Origin: Tamarix chinensis
Taxonomy: Eukaryota; Streptophyta; Magnoliopsida; Caryophyllales; Tamaricaceae
Reading direction: 5' to 3'
Assembly (NCBI GenBank): GCA_030549775.1
Contig: CM060180.1
Location: forward strand, 31,625,090-31,689,089
DNA length: 64,000 nt
This document shows positions 51,430 through 63,399 of this stretch, piece after piece (position 1 is the stretch's first letter; each line of letters opens with the position of its first letter). The notes below the pieces were generated by a model that saw only the letters and a program-made list of their open reading frames with translations, was not told where the DNA came from and did no database searches. Made by a program: the position numbers and the translations under genes.

Positions 51430-53060
51430 GATTCAAGAAGAGCGACACAAAGGTGGATTGGGAGTGGAAAACCTCCTTGGGAAAAAGTAATCATTGCTCT
51501 TTAAATGGGCATGATGCTTCTTACAGCCTGGTAATGAGATGTGGAAAATTGTCATCCAAGAGAAATATTCCGTTAGGCGGTATGGATGACTAGCATATTC
51601 CTGAAGTAGGAGGCATATGGAAGGATATCTAAAAATTCATCCTTAATGACGAACAAAACATATCAATAGCTTGGGATGGAATTTGAAATAGGTAGTTAGG
51701 GGAGATCCAACTAGGTTCTGGCAGGATACTTGGGTTAATGACTCATTTGTAAAAGTCTCATTCCCATACTTATTTACTCTAGAGCAAAATTCCAATGTCT
51801 TAGTAGTTGAGATGGATGTTTGGGATGTCATGAACTAGAACTAGTACCTTCAATGGAGACGAAGATTATCTACATGGGAATAAAGTTTAGAAGCATAACA
51901 CATGCTTCTTATTAGTGATTTCATTTCAGATATGGGGGCCTCAAACAAATTTGTTTAGAAATATGATGGCGGTGGTAGGTTTTCAACAAAATTAGTTTAC
52001 CTCCTTCTTTGGAACGGTGAATCTTCTCCTTCCTCAGTCTAGGTTGGGAACCTTTGGAAACTGTTGGTTCTTCCTAGAAATGAGATTTTATTATGGATTG
52101 CTATGTTGGAAATGGTCTATACTAGGGACAGTCTTTTGAAAATGAACGGGGATTTCAAAGTTGAAGGGTTATGTGTGAGTGTTATGACGGTATGGAAAGT
52201 TGCAACCATTTATGTCTACCTTGCAACCTCACACATGATATTTGGACTTGGTGACTCATTTATGGAATTTCCATTGGGTTTTCCCTCTAATATCTTGGAT
52301 GCTTTCTCACATGGCGGTGTCACTGCTTTGGGACCTTTTTTTTAAAGCAAAATTTAGCTTAAAGCCTTCTTCATCATCCTTTGGATCATTAGAAAGGAAA
52401 GGATTGAACGAATTTTCAACAACAAGATAGATTAGTTGCAAATTTTAAATACTCTAGCTCTTCTTTAGATGAGTTGGTGGATCAAGGCTTAGAAAAAAAT
52501 GACTTTCCTTACACTGTAGAGGAGATTGGTAGAGTGCCTAATTACCTTTTACGGGCAAATACACCTTTACCAAAACCCTAAGGCAACAAATAAAGATGAC
52601 ATAGAATGGTCATGCCCTAATCAAGGTCCCCTAAAATGAACACACAAATGAGTCAGTTAATGGAGATTCTCAAAAGGCAGTAATTGGAAGTGTGTTGCAG
52701 AACTAGAAGGGATCCTTCAAATGTTTATTGTCCTGCCCCACTACTTACGTAAAGGTCAATACAGTGGAGATCAAAGCCATTTACTATGCCCTCAAATTAG
52801 TTTCCTTGAAATAATGGTTAAAGAATATGGGCCTTATAGTCGAGACTGGCTCCAAAAATGTTGAAACTTGGTGCAACTCAAACTCTAAGGGACCTTGGGC
52901 TAGTTGGCAACATCTCAATTTCATCAGACTCATAAGATAGTCATGGACTAGGCTTACAATAATCCATAGATCATGTACTTTGTGCATGGGCATATTCACG
53001 TCGTATGCAAGTGTCTCGCTTCTTTTGCGCTCTACAAGCTAGAATCTCAATAAAATAACT
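51430..53060 (+). pseudogene. LINE (L1-type) 3' fragment with RNase H-like end
   Basis: A decayed plus-strand frame reads LFKWA followed by NEMWKIVIQEKYS, then GDPTRFWQDTWVNDSFVKVS with FPYLFTLEQ, then LLVLPRNEILLWIAMLEMVY with TRDSLLKM. This order is typical of the region between the RT and the C-terminus of plant L1-type LINEs (zf-RVT). At about 52760-53000, VEIKAIYYALKLVSLK and GSKNVETWCNS resemble the RNase H-like domain found at the end of many plant LINEs. The RT core and endonuclease are absent, consistent with 5' truncation. Numerous stops show it is dead. Confidence 0.65.
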
Positions 53061-53760
53061 TACATGGCTTCAGTTACAATAAACGCATGGGGTTGAACCT
53101 CGAATCAGGAGCTTTTTGCACTTTATTGATTTTTGCTTTCCTGAAATTTCTAAGTATGGATATTGTGCTATAATAAATATAATGTATGGGGATGGGTAAA
53201 TGGTTTAAACGTTTTAGTTGCATGTCTGGTTGCTCGCTTTGGCTGATGGAGTCTTGTAGTTGGTCGAATTTCTTACTTGAGGGTGCCAAACCCTGTGATA
53301 AGAAAGTTCTAGGTTGTATATGCGTCATCTTAGTAGGAAGTGAAGCAATAAGAGCATGATGATTTTGTTTTATAGTTTTGTCTGGATAAATAATTAGCAA
53401 GTGCTTCCGAATCCTTCATAGAAGGCGGGGATGGTGCTCGCCATGATGTACGCATGACAACACCTTTTGCCAAAACGGCTTCATAAAATTCTAATAATAA
53501 AAAAAATGTTGAATGTGCCATGCAAAGAGAAAGCAAGTATTGTTGTAACCATCTAGTCCAAGAGATGTAATTGTTCTCGGGCATCATGTCCATTCAAATG
53601 AGCACATATGATATTATAAATAACCCCCACATCGATGTGAACATGGATTTGGACTTCTATTGTAGTATATTAATATATATATCTCCTTATTATTTTTTTA
53701 TTCCATTATGTTTTGTTAAGTACTAGCATAATATTGAGTTAATCTAATGATGACATTTTT
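53061..53760. other. Intergenic, nothing recognised
   Basis: AT-rich sequence with short frames on the minus strand only. No domain, terminus or long repeat is visible. Confidence 0.45.
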
Positions 53761-53779
53761 TTTTCATGGGTTTGGGGTC

Positions 53780-54198
53780 TTGACAGGGTTCCCTGTTAGG
53801 GTTCGGGGGGAGAACTTGAGGATTGGGTTTGGCATTTTCTTCAAGGATGGGTTTCGAGTCCCTATCCGCAAACTCGCACCGAATAATTTATATATATAAT
53901 TATTACTATATATATTATTTACACTTTTTTTATATAGAATATAAATTTAAAGTATATTTTAAAAAACTAGGATCGGGAAATGGGTTGAGTTTTAAGGTTG
54001 GGGAATAAATTAAGGATGGAAAACAAATTAGGGATCAGGTCAGATATGAATATTTAATCCTCATGGAAATCAGATTGGGGATATCCCATAAGAAAAAAAT
54101 CGAAGATTTGAATAGATCTGGAGAATTTTTTTTATCAAGTTTGGGGATGGAGATGCGGATAGGGTCCTCATCCCCGACACACATTGCTGTCATCCCTA
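53780..54198. mobile_element. Possible small hAT-type non-autonomous element (right end)
   Basis: The right end reads CATTGCTGTCATCCCTA (to 54198), the complement of a TAGGGATGACAGC-type hAT terminus. The interior is rich in GGGGAT/ATCCCC motifs, as in common plant hAT MITEs. A matching left end and 8-bp duplication were not located. Confidence 0.35.
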
Positions 54199-55338
54199 AG
54201 TACATCAAAGCCCCGTTAGATTGAACTTTGAAGTATTACTTCTATCAAGATCAAAAATTAGTTATATTCTAAGAGACAGTAGTTTACAACATTAGATATT
54301 ATAGGAGATATCAAATTTATTTTAATAATAAATTATAAATTTGGTGGATTCGAATATTAATTTAGTTTCCTATATTTCATCTTTTATTATTATTCAATTA
54401 ACAACGTGTGTTTGTTATATTATTATTATTATTATTATAACAATGATTATTCATTAATGATATTGTACCTGCATTACTAAAAAATTTTATACTATATTTA
54501 TAATATACTTCCAACAAAAAAGCACAAGAGAAAAGAAGTTTTATTAGTTATTTTTTTTATGTTGATATGCTAATTTATATTCAAAATAGGAACAAGGTGC
54601 ACCTTTACATGTGCTCTTTGGATTTCCGACGAGGAGAAAAGGCTACAAAACTCATGACGAGGGACATGAGAAGATTCACTGCACTTCAAATTTTAATCAT
54701 TCAACTCTTTTGATTAATCTGTAGTAATTCTTCTCCCGTCAACTGAGCCTGATTTCGTCTTATCCATTTTCATCAGTTTAAGTATTTTTGGTATTTTTGA
54801 TGATAGATTTTAAATAGTAATATCTTTTAATATATATTAATAAAAAATATAAAAGTATATGTTATAAAAATATTTTTTTTAATATAAGTATAACTGTTAT
54901 ATTTTTATATTATAATATATCATATTTAAAAGAAATTAATGATCAAATGTTATTCTGAAAATACCTAACAACCGTATTTTCCATACGAATGTAATTTTTA
55001 CTTTAATAAATTGAGCAGTTGTTTCATGTGATTATTTATTTATTTTTTATTTTTCAGAAGAGAGAAAGATGTAGAGTGTCCCTGTAGCCAGTCGCCGGTC
55101 ATATTTGGTTTATTTATTTTCATTGTTCCTTTGACTTCCATCGTTTTGGTTTAGGCTTTTCAGCGTCGTGTTTTCTCCCATTTACAATTACGCTTAGTTT
55201 GTGTCAGTCTATGCCCAGACTATTATTATTATTATTTTGGATTTATAAGGACTTTATGGTTACTAATCCCTGTGACCATAAGGGAAAAAAAAAAAGAATT
55301 CCAACATTAATTTTTTTTAATCTAGAAATCAATTTTTA
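54199..55338. other. AT-rich intergenic, nothing recognised
   Basis: Non-coding sequence with short microsatellites. No gene or terminus could be supported. Confidence 0.45.
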
Positions 55339-55339
55339 A

Positions 55340-57412
55340 CTAGTTATATTTGCCCGTGCAATGCACGGGTGGTGTATTAATTATTTATATATTATTATAT
55401 AAGAAATTAATAGTTTAACAATTTAATTAATATGCAGGAGATGAATAGTTGATTGTATATGTTCAAGTAATTAATTAATAAAATACTTGATTAATATGTA
55501 TTGTTCAACATATGTGCAGCAGATGAATAGTTATATGCATTTGTTGCATGTAGGAGATGAATAATTGTGCCGTATTAATGACAGAAGATGAATAGTTATA
55601 TAAATTTACTGTTCGCATGAGATAAATAGTTGCATTCATATGTTCATTAGTTTAACAATTCAATTAATATGCAGAAGATGAATAGTTGGTTGCATATGTT
55701 CAAGTAATTAATTAAGAAAATACTTGATTAATATGTGTTGTTCGACATATGTGTAGTAGATGAATAGTTACATTCATATATTTAGTAGTTTTACAATTCA
55801 ATTAATACGCAGGAGATGAATAGTTGGCTGCATATTTTTAGATAATTAATTAAGAAATTTTTTGATTAATATGTGTTGTTCGACATATGTACAGTAGATG
55901 AATATATCAATTAATACGCAAGAGATAAATATCATTTTGTTGTTATGCAGCGTAGGAGATGAATAGTTTGACAAATCAATTAATACACAGGAGTATTTCA
56001 TCATTTATTTGACCTTATTAATTAGTAATAATATATGGCAGTGATAATATATGATTAGTAATAATAGGTATAATTTAGGCTAAAAAATTTGTCAGTATAT
56101 TGTTTGCCAAACAACTCTGTTTTTATATAATAACCAATGTTGTTGTTATGTTATTAGTTTTTTTAATATTAATTATATTATTAATCATGATAATATTCAT
56201 AATAGTAATAATCAATTATATTAATATTCATTATTATATTATAAATTATGATAATAGTAATTATCAAAATTATATAAATAATTATATTAGTATTAATTAT
56301 ATTAATAGTTATATTAATAATAATAGTCATAATATTAATCATAAATAATAAAATTATTATTATAAACAATTATCATTATTATCATCATCATCATCATCAT
56401 CATCATCATATTTGATTGATGTTGATCTAACCTTAAAAAAAAAAGAAAAAAATAATAATACTTCAATAAAATTAGTTATATGTATATAAATAATTATATT
56501 AATAGTTATAATTATTATAGTTATATTAATAATAATAGTCATATTATTAATAATAAATAATAAAATTATTATAATAAACAATTATCATCATCATCATCAT
56601 ATTTGATTGATGTTGATCTAACCTTAAAAAAAAAAAAAATAATACTTCATTAAAATTAGTTATATGTATTTGCTAGTTGCATTGTATTAATTGCAGCAGA
56701 TGTATATGTATTGGTTGACTGGTTTATGTACTTTATTTGGTATATTAATTATTTTTCAATTATTTATATATTAATATGTAGGATATGAATAGTTTGATAA
56801 TTCAATTAATACACAGGAAATTAATAGTTGACTGCATATGTTCAGGTAATTAATTAAAAAAAATATTTGATTAGAAAATATTTGATTAATACTTTATTAA
56901 AATTAGTTATTCGATATATGTATAACAAATGAATAGTTATATGCATTTGTTGCACATAGGAGATAAATAGTCGCATTGTATTAATGGATATATGCATGTG
57001 AAGCAAATAAATATACACTTTGGTGTATTAATTATTTATATATTAATATGCAAGAGATGAATAGTCCGACAATTCAATTAATACACAGAAAATGAATAGT
57101 TTTCTATATATGTTCGGATAATTAATTAAAAAAATATGTGATTAGGAAATATATAGTTAATACTTTATTAAAATTAATTATTATGCAGCAAATGAATAGT
57201 TATATACATTTAATGCACATAGGAGATGAATAGTCACATTATATTAATAAATAGTTATATTAATTATTCAATCTTATTAATTAGCAATAACAATAATTAG
57301 CAATAATATATGGCAGCAATAATTTATGATTAGTAATAATTGATATAGTTTAGGCGGGAAAATTTGTCCGTATATTGTCTGCTAGACAACTCCGTTTTTA
57401 TATATATATAGA
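55340..57412 (-). mobile_element. Non-autonomous Helitron, 2073 bp
   Basis: On the minus strand it begins TCTATATATATATAAAAACG at 57412, preceded by A. It ends with the hairpin CCCGTGCATTGCACGGG (55369-55353), nine or ten bases, then CTAG (55343-55340) followed by T (55339). The TC start, subterminal hairpin, CTRR end and A/T insertion site without target duplication are the defining features of Helitrons. There is no Rep/helicase gene; the interior is AT-rich and repetitive. Confidence 0.88.
55410..57240. repeat. Internal Helitron repeats (GAGATGAATAGTT family)
   Basis: A dozen or more dispersed copies of GCAGGAGATGAATAGTTG-like units, often followed by TGCATATGTTCA and AATTAATTAA. A second duplicated unit of about 190-200 bp (around 56345-56460 and 56560-56660) includes a (CAT)n run followed by TTTGATTGATGTTGATC. 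Confidence 0.75.
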
Positions 57413-57501
57413 TCATGAGGTTAAAGCTCTTGGGCAGTCTACCTATGGACTATTAAGGATTTACATGATTAATATTAGGTTCACTTTTTAATGCTTGTTT
57501 A

Positions 57502-57553
<52 letters not shown>

Positions 57554-58216
57554 CCCATCACAGTTCTTGTTTGTACAATCAGTTCGTCATTTGTCAATTA
57601 ATTGAGGTAATTTAGTATCAACTTTTAAGTATAATTTTTAATCTGATACCATTCGATTGTAGCTAGTTAATTAATTCTTTCGTATCCGAAAAACTATCGT
57701 TGGATATTTTAATAATAAAATTTGATGATTAATGTACTTTAATTTATATTGTTAAATATAATATTACATTTTTTTTAACTATGTATAATAGTTAAATTTT
57801 TATATTGTAAGATATTATACTTTTAAAAATATTAATTAAAAATTTATTCTCGAAATATCTTTTTAGTACAGATGGGTGGGGAGACTAACTTTAATTATAT
57901 CATGCAAGTGCAACTTCCGGGAAGCAGCATTTAAATCAAAATTTCTGATATGGCTGTCACTCCGACCTCTGCTCTCGTATTCCATTATACAGTCGTATGT
58001 TAATAATACCACTATTCAGTTGATGTATCATTTTCACAAACTTGAGAAGAACGACGATCAACGTCCTGAACTGAGACGCGGCCTCCCGTAAACATCCTCT
58101 ACTGTTCTACGAGCCGCATCCAAACGGTGATGAAAAACGAAGACGAAAAGAAATGAGAAATGTTATATTTTAAAAAGTTAAAAAATAGAAATGATAGAAA
58201 ACATTAAAAATAATTA

Positions 58217-58258
<42 letters not shown>

Positions 58259-58380
58259 TAGATGAAATTTACTAAAATTAATAGGAAAAAATAAAAAATT
58301 TCTAAAATTAGTTTTTATATTATTTAATTTTAATCATTAATAATTTATCTTTTTATTCAATAAAAATTTAATAAAAAAAT
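57413..58380. other. AT-rich intergenic with (TA)n runs
   Basis: (TA)n runs occur at about 57507-57550 and 58218-58252. A 71-codon frame at 57876 is unrecognised. No gene is supported. Confidence 0.45.
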
Positions 58381-59116
58381 ACACATCAAGGTATACAAAA
58401 CATAAATATATTTATATTTACATAGGTTATTAAAAAAATTAAAAATAAACAGACTTATTTAGGATTCGTTTATCAGTTAAATTCGATGGATTAGGACTGG
58501 ATTTAAACTTGTAAAATATATTTATATTTATGCTTACTTGGTGTATGTAACATCAATTATCAAAAAAAAAAGTACTTAACTCAATGTATTTGACTATATA
58601 AGTGAAAAACTAATGTTCCTAGATTAATTCCTATCGGACTCATAGGCGATCCCCTCTTCCACCCTGCGTCTTCTAATCCAAAAAAGGACAGAAAATAATA
58701 ATAATATTGGTGTTGAAAGAAAGGCGAGGAAGATCGGCTGTTTTTCAATGGGGGCCGGGGTGTGGAATCAATATACCCGTGACTAGCTAGCTATCTGGCT
58801 TTCTAGCTCGTTCAAGCAAGCTACCATGACTTGAAGGCAGACGGTAGGTAGCTGCTATGGATGCAAGAATAATTCAGTTTATTTGACTTTATATAATTGA
58901 AAAACCAAGGTAGTTTTTTCTATTATTAATAACTGATAATAATCAAAGGTACAGAGTAGGCTGACACGCCTTAATATTTCAACGCAAAATACAAAGCTTA
59001 TTAAACACCACCCCCCCCCCAGGGCAAAATAATCGGTAGCTAGGGCCTAGGGGACAACATTTCAACTATAAATATATTAAAGAAAACATAAGCGCCGGTA
59101 GTAAATCCATTTTTTT

Positions 59117-59122
59117 TTTATT
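59117..59122 (-). terminator. Candidate poly(A) signal of the dioxygenase gene
   Basis: AATAAA on the minus strand, about 116 bases past the stop codon. It is the only canonical hexamer I noted in that interval. The assignment is positional. Confidence 0.4.
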
Positions 59123-59237
59123 TCGTTTTCTTTCCCCCGTCTAATAATAATATATAGATATCGCATCGCATGCATGTCTGCATGCATCCATATATAATTA
59201 GACAGTGACATGGCTAGCTGTATAGGCAGCAGACGGC

Positions 59238-61795
59238 TCACTGAATCTTAAGAAGGTCGATGGGACGCCTTTCATCGGTCGGGTCAATCTTAAAATAGTA
59301 CTGTCCGTAGTGTCTGAACTTGTTGAATAATCGAGGCCTCTCGTCGGAGATTAGCGCAGCCGGTGCCTCTATCTCATTTTCCTTGTCCGGTGAACAGAGC
59401 ACCGCCAGGGAAATCCTTTCATACCGCGGATTCGTCGTAACCCTGTGATACGCGCTCTTGAATATCCCGTTGCTCATCATCTGCAGATTTTAATGGTGAC
59501 GAGAAATTAACACCGCATGCGAGAGAAGACTTGTAGACTTACGTACGTTCACAATTAATAGATAGCGTAACCGTACGTTCGCAATATAAAATAATATATA
59601 CATATGGAGCATCACAGACTCATCTTCAAAATTAGGACGGTCGCTTCTTTAATTTGTACATGTATTCCTAATTTTTTATTTGAGTCCCACATATCACATA
59701 TGTATATATAAATGAAAATGTTATTATACATGTCTATATAATAAAAGTTTATATATTATTTAATTTGTTTTATTTTATATACTTTAATTAGCAGATTAAT
59801 TTATGATGGAGACATGCCCTTTCTGTTTAAATCACGGAACTAGAAGTTTCATTTTGACTAGGCGGCGGCGGCGGCCGGAGGGAGTCGGCGTATTATACGT
59901 CTCAGTCACTCTAGTACTGTAGTCTTAATTAGCAACATCTTTTGTTTGTAGACTAGACTTATCCTCCCCTTCTAGAGCTGGCACGGTTGTTTTGTGGGGG
60001 GAGGGGTAGGAAAAAGGGTACTTGACTCACTTTGGTAGAGAAATGAAAGGAACCAGTGGGGGGATTGCACTTGCACCTCCCCGTACACATCATCCCGCAT
60101 TTAATTTAAGTGAACCAATCTTAGATATTTTTACAGTGCGATGCTGACATGAATAAACTATAATTGTTATTAGAGACGGTCGACCGATGTATATGATACT
60201 TGCTAATACTTATACGTGATCAAGTAGACGGCTAAAAGCTTACTATTACTATCTAGCTACGTCATGCATGATTATATATATATGTTAGAATTATATAAGA
60301 AGGAATGCATATAACAAAATAAAAATATTAAATCAAGTGAAATTAATACAACCACCTTCCGACTTTATATATTCAAGATTAAGTGCTTGTTTAGTTAGGG
60401 AGTAATAAGGGTGAAAAAATTATCACCATATTTTATATATTTTATATAATCTAATTAAAAATAAATAATTTTATTTTAATAAATATCCATTTTAGATCTT
60501 AATTTGATATAAAATAAATATTTTATTAAAAATATATTTATTATTATTAAATACTTAATATAAAAAATATAAAATAGGGGGAGAAAATTTTTTTCACTCC
60601 TATTACTCCCATACCAAATAGGCCCTAAAGAGTATAAAATAACAGAACTTTACTCAATCAGTGTCTAAAAATGAGGTCAATAATGTGAAAAGGATGCTTG
60701 ATTTTTGTGGATACAAAAAAAAAATAGAATATAGAAAGAAAATAGCACAAAAGAATGACCGCTCACAAATGAGTTGGTCCTCCCTCAAAGCACACATCGT
60801 GTGCAACGTTTGAAACGTTGAAAAAGAAGTAAAATGCAGAGCGGTAAAAACCTAGTAAAGAAAAGAAGAGTGAAAATGAAATAATTTTTTAGTAAAAAAA
60901 AATGTTGGGTGCGGTCTTGTCAAAACCATGTTCACCCGCGTGTCTTGGTCGGACTACGACAGTGACAGACAGATACGTGTTTATTAGGTCTAGCCTATGA
61001 CCAGTATAAAATATCTCATATATTAATTAACTCAAAGATTAAAATGAGAAGTAGAATATTTATGTTAAAAAAAATTCTTTCTTTCTACTAATTTGAATTA
61101 AGAAAACTCTCAATAACAATAAAATCACTAAAACTTTTACCGTTGTCACATAATATATATGTTATAGTAACGATTAAGGAGAATGCACGAAATCGGACTC
61201 CATCACAAATTTACGTGATCGTACTTGTCCTTATTTACTTTCCTCTTATGCACGTAACCAAAATACTCACGCATTCAGTTGTTTTTGGTAACATTATCCC
61301 CGCCATGCTCATGCGTGATAAAATAAGTAAATGTCCCGGCAGCGGGATGGATTACTTCATTTCTTTAATATGGTATGCCACCGATTCCAATATTATAGTA
61401 TCAAAAAGTAGTAGCAGTAAGATCCGTGCATGAGCTTTAGCGCAGAGGCTAAGGGTAATTTTTTTTAGTAGACTAAAGTTGTAAGGTTTCCATCTCGCTT
61501 CTTCTTCCTTACTCCCGGTATATGGTGAATGTAGCCATCAATATAATATATAATATTCTGTACACGTCTTTATGAGATTTATACCAAAAACTTTATACAG
61601 ATTTTGAAAGCTAATAAATTAATAATTTAATTACACTCTTCATTAAATTACACAGAAGAAGAAAACAAAATTAGGATAAAAATAAAAGTTAAGACTTTAA
61701 TATTTTTAAAGAGATAATTTTTTTTTTTAAGAAACGGAGGAAGTTGTTTTGTGTCTTATTTATACTTTGTCATTCATGAATTTCTCAATCGCAAA

Positions 61796-61842
<47 letters not shown>

Positions 61843-63177
61843 TATATGTTTGATCGATTGATTATTACCTCCATCTGGTCACCAGCGTTGATGAAGAGCG
61901 CATGAGGAACGACGGCAACCCTATACCACTTGTCGTCTTTACAAACCTGAAGTGCTTCGACTTGTTTGTCCTGCAAGAGAAGGGTAACCGCCGTTCCATC
62001 CGTATGCGCTTTAATTCCATAGACCAAATCTGGCCTGGGACATGGCGGGTAGTAGTTGAACCGTGCAAACATTAATCCCTTCCCGGCTCCACCATACTGG
62101 TTCAGGAAGCTGTCCTCTTCCAAGTTCAATGACAGAGCCATAGATTTAAGCAGGACTTCAGCTATGTTTTGCGACTTGGCCCCGTATTCATTCAAAGTTT
62201 CACTGGCAAAACAAATATATATGAACGATATGTGTGTGTTAGTTCGTGCAAGTTTTTAGTGTTTTATTATTATTATTATTATTATTATTGTTATATAAAT
62301 CACATATATATATATACACTCAACTCTTCTTCTAATTTAATTACTACAGCTAGCTATAATTATTGACCACTACGTACGTACGATCGAACCTGAATGTCTT
62401 TGGGTTTTCTGGCCAATACTCGAGTTGGCGTTCGCCTCGAGGGTGGACTACGAGGTGCAGCCGGTCATTCCAATTAACGGTGTGTTCGGCGTAATTATTG
62501 TCGTTTCCGTAACCTTCAATACCATCTCGTTTTCTAGAATACTTCCTTTTCTCCTCCAAGGGAAGAGCGAAAAATTTCTTGGTGTCCTCCCGCATTTGGT
62601 CAAGAAACGGACTTGTCATACCGTGATTCACAAGCTGTACAAAAACGATGCAATATATATTAGCTACCTAGCAAAAACAGAGTGCATGCATGTACTGTAT
62701 CCTGTCATGATGAAGTAACCGTCCTCTTAGCACAACGGCGGCAAAAACCCCCGCGAACCCCCAGATTTTACATCAAAAGTTAAAGGGGGGTGAAAAAATA
62801 AATAAATAAGGCTCACTGGCTGAAAGGCCGGCGCGGGATAAACTCAAACCATGCAATTATATATACGAAGCTAATTACTACCGCAAAATAAAAGTGTATT
62901 TTCAACAGCAACAAACCTGAAAGCATCCCCATGTGCTAAGAATTGAGCGAAGTTTTTCCAGCTCCCCTGCTTTTTCTTCCGCCGACGGCGAGCAAAGGAG
63001 GCCGAGATCGACGGCCGGTGCATCCATGTAGGGCAGCGTGCCGTCATCTTCCTGCTCCTTCCTTCTGTTGTTGATGTACCTCTCCGGCAAGTCCTTGCCG
63101 CCCTTCAAGACCATCTCTTGCACCGTCCAACTGGGGGGCAACTCTTGCCTGTCACCGAGCATAGCCGTGTCTGCCAT
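59238..63177 (-). CDS. 2-oxoglutarate/Fe(II)-dependent dioxygenase (SRG1/2ODD11-like), four exons
   Basis: Exons on the minus strand: 63177-62917, 62634-62390, 62202-61869 and 59480-59238. All introns are GT-AG and the joined frame is open for 360 codons, the usual family length. The N-terminal DIOX_N region spans about residues 50-160 and the catalytic jelly-roll about 210-310. Visible catalytic features are NYYPPCP (218-224), iron ligands H235 and D237 (AHTDG) and H292 (AYHRV), and the 2-oxoglutarate-binding R302-x-S304 (ERISLA). Enzymes of this cytosolic class use 2-oxoglutarate and O2 to hydroxylate, desaturate or demethylate specialised metabolites or hormones; the substrate cannot be inferred. 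Intron 3 is unusually long (2388 bp). A start at 63177 gives MADTAMLGDRQELPPSW, typical of the family. A truncated paralogue lies to the left. Confidence 0.93.
61797..61840. repeat. (TA)n microsatellite in intron 3
   Basis: About 20 copies of TA, close to the exon 3 donor of the intact gene. The truncated paralogue lacks the expansion at the matching place (around 49185). Confidence 0.9.
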
Positions 63178-63382
63178 GGCGCGCGGGTAATGACCCTTCC
63201 TTAACGTTTTAATTGAGCTAAGCTACCTTGCCTGGTAGTTGTAGAATACTACTGCTGCTACTATGACGGGTAGCTGGAGTATAAAACAGAGTGCGCTATT
63301 TATGGTCTAGCACTCAAGCTCTTGTCGGTTGCTAGCTAGAGGATCAAACTCGGGATGTGCAGAAACGCTGCAAGCTGGACCC

Positions 63383-63390
63383 TTTATATA
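63383..63390 (-). promoter_or_regulatory. Candidate TATA box of the dioxygenase gene
   Basis: The minus strand reads TATATAAAGG, about 205 bases upstream of the start codon. A weaker CATAAATAG lies nearer, at about 63296-63304. The first is the better match to plant TATA consensus and leaves a normal 5' leader. Confidence 0.5.
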
Positions 63391-63399
63391 GGAGAAAGA

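Larger units (their letters stand above)
58571..62074 (-). repeat. Segmental duplication, right copy
   Basis: Direct duplicate of 43421-49419, allowing for the 3.1-kb insertion in the left copy and about 0.49 kb (59741-60228) present only in the right copy. Similarity covers the 3' flank, exon 4, intron 3 and the 3' part of exon 3 of the dioxygenase gene. A weaker match continues outside it (about 58380-58515 with 42600-42770). Confidence 0.85.

Noticed and set aside
61842..61868. Extension of dioxygenase exon 3 past GDQME into VIINRSNI
   Set aside because: The GT at 61868-61867 is the donor; joining to MMSNGIFKSAYHRV at 59480 restores the conserved family sequence and the third iron ligand.
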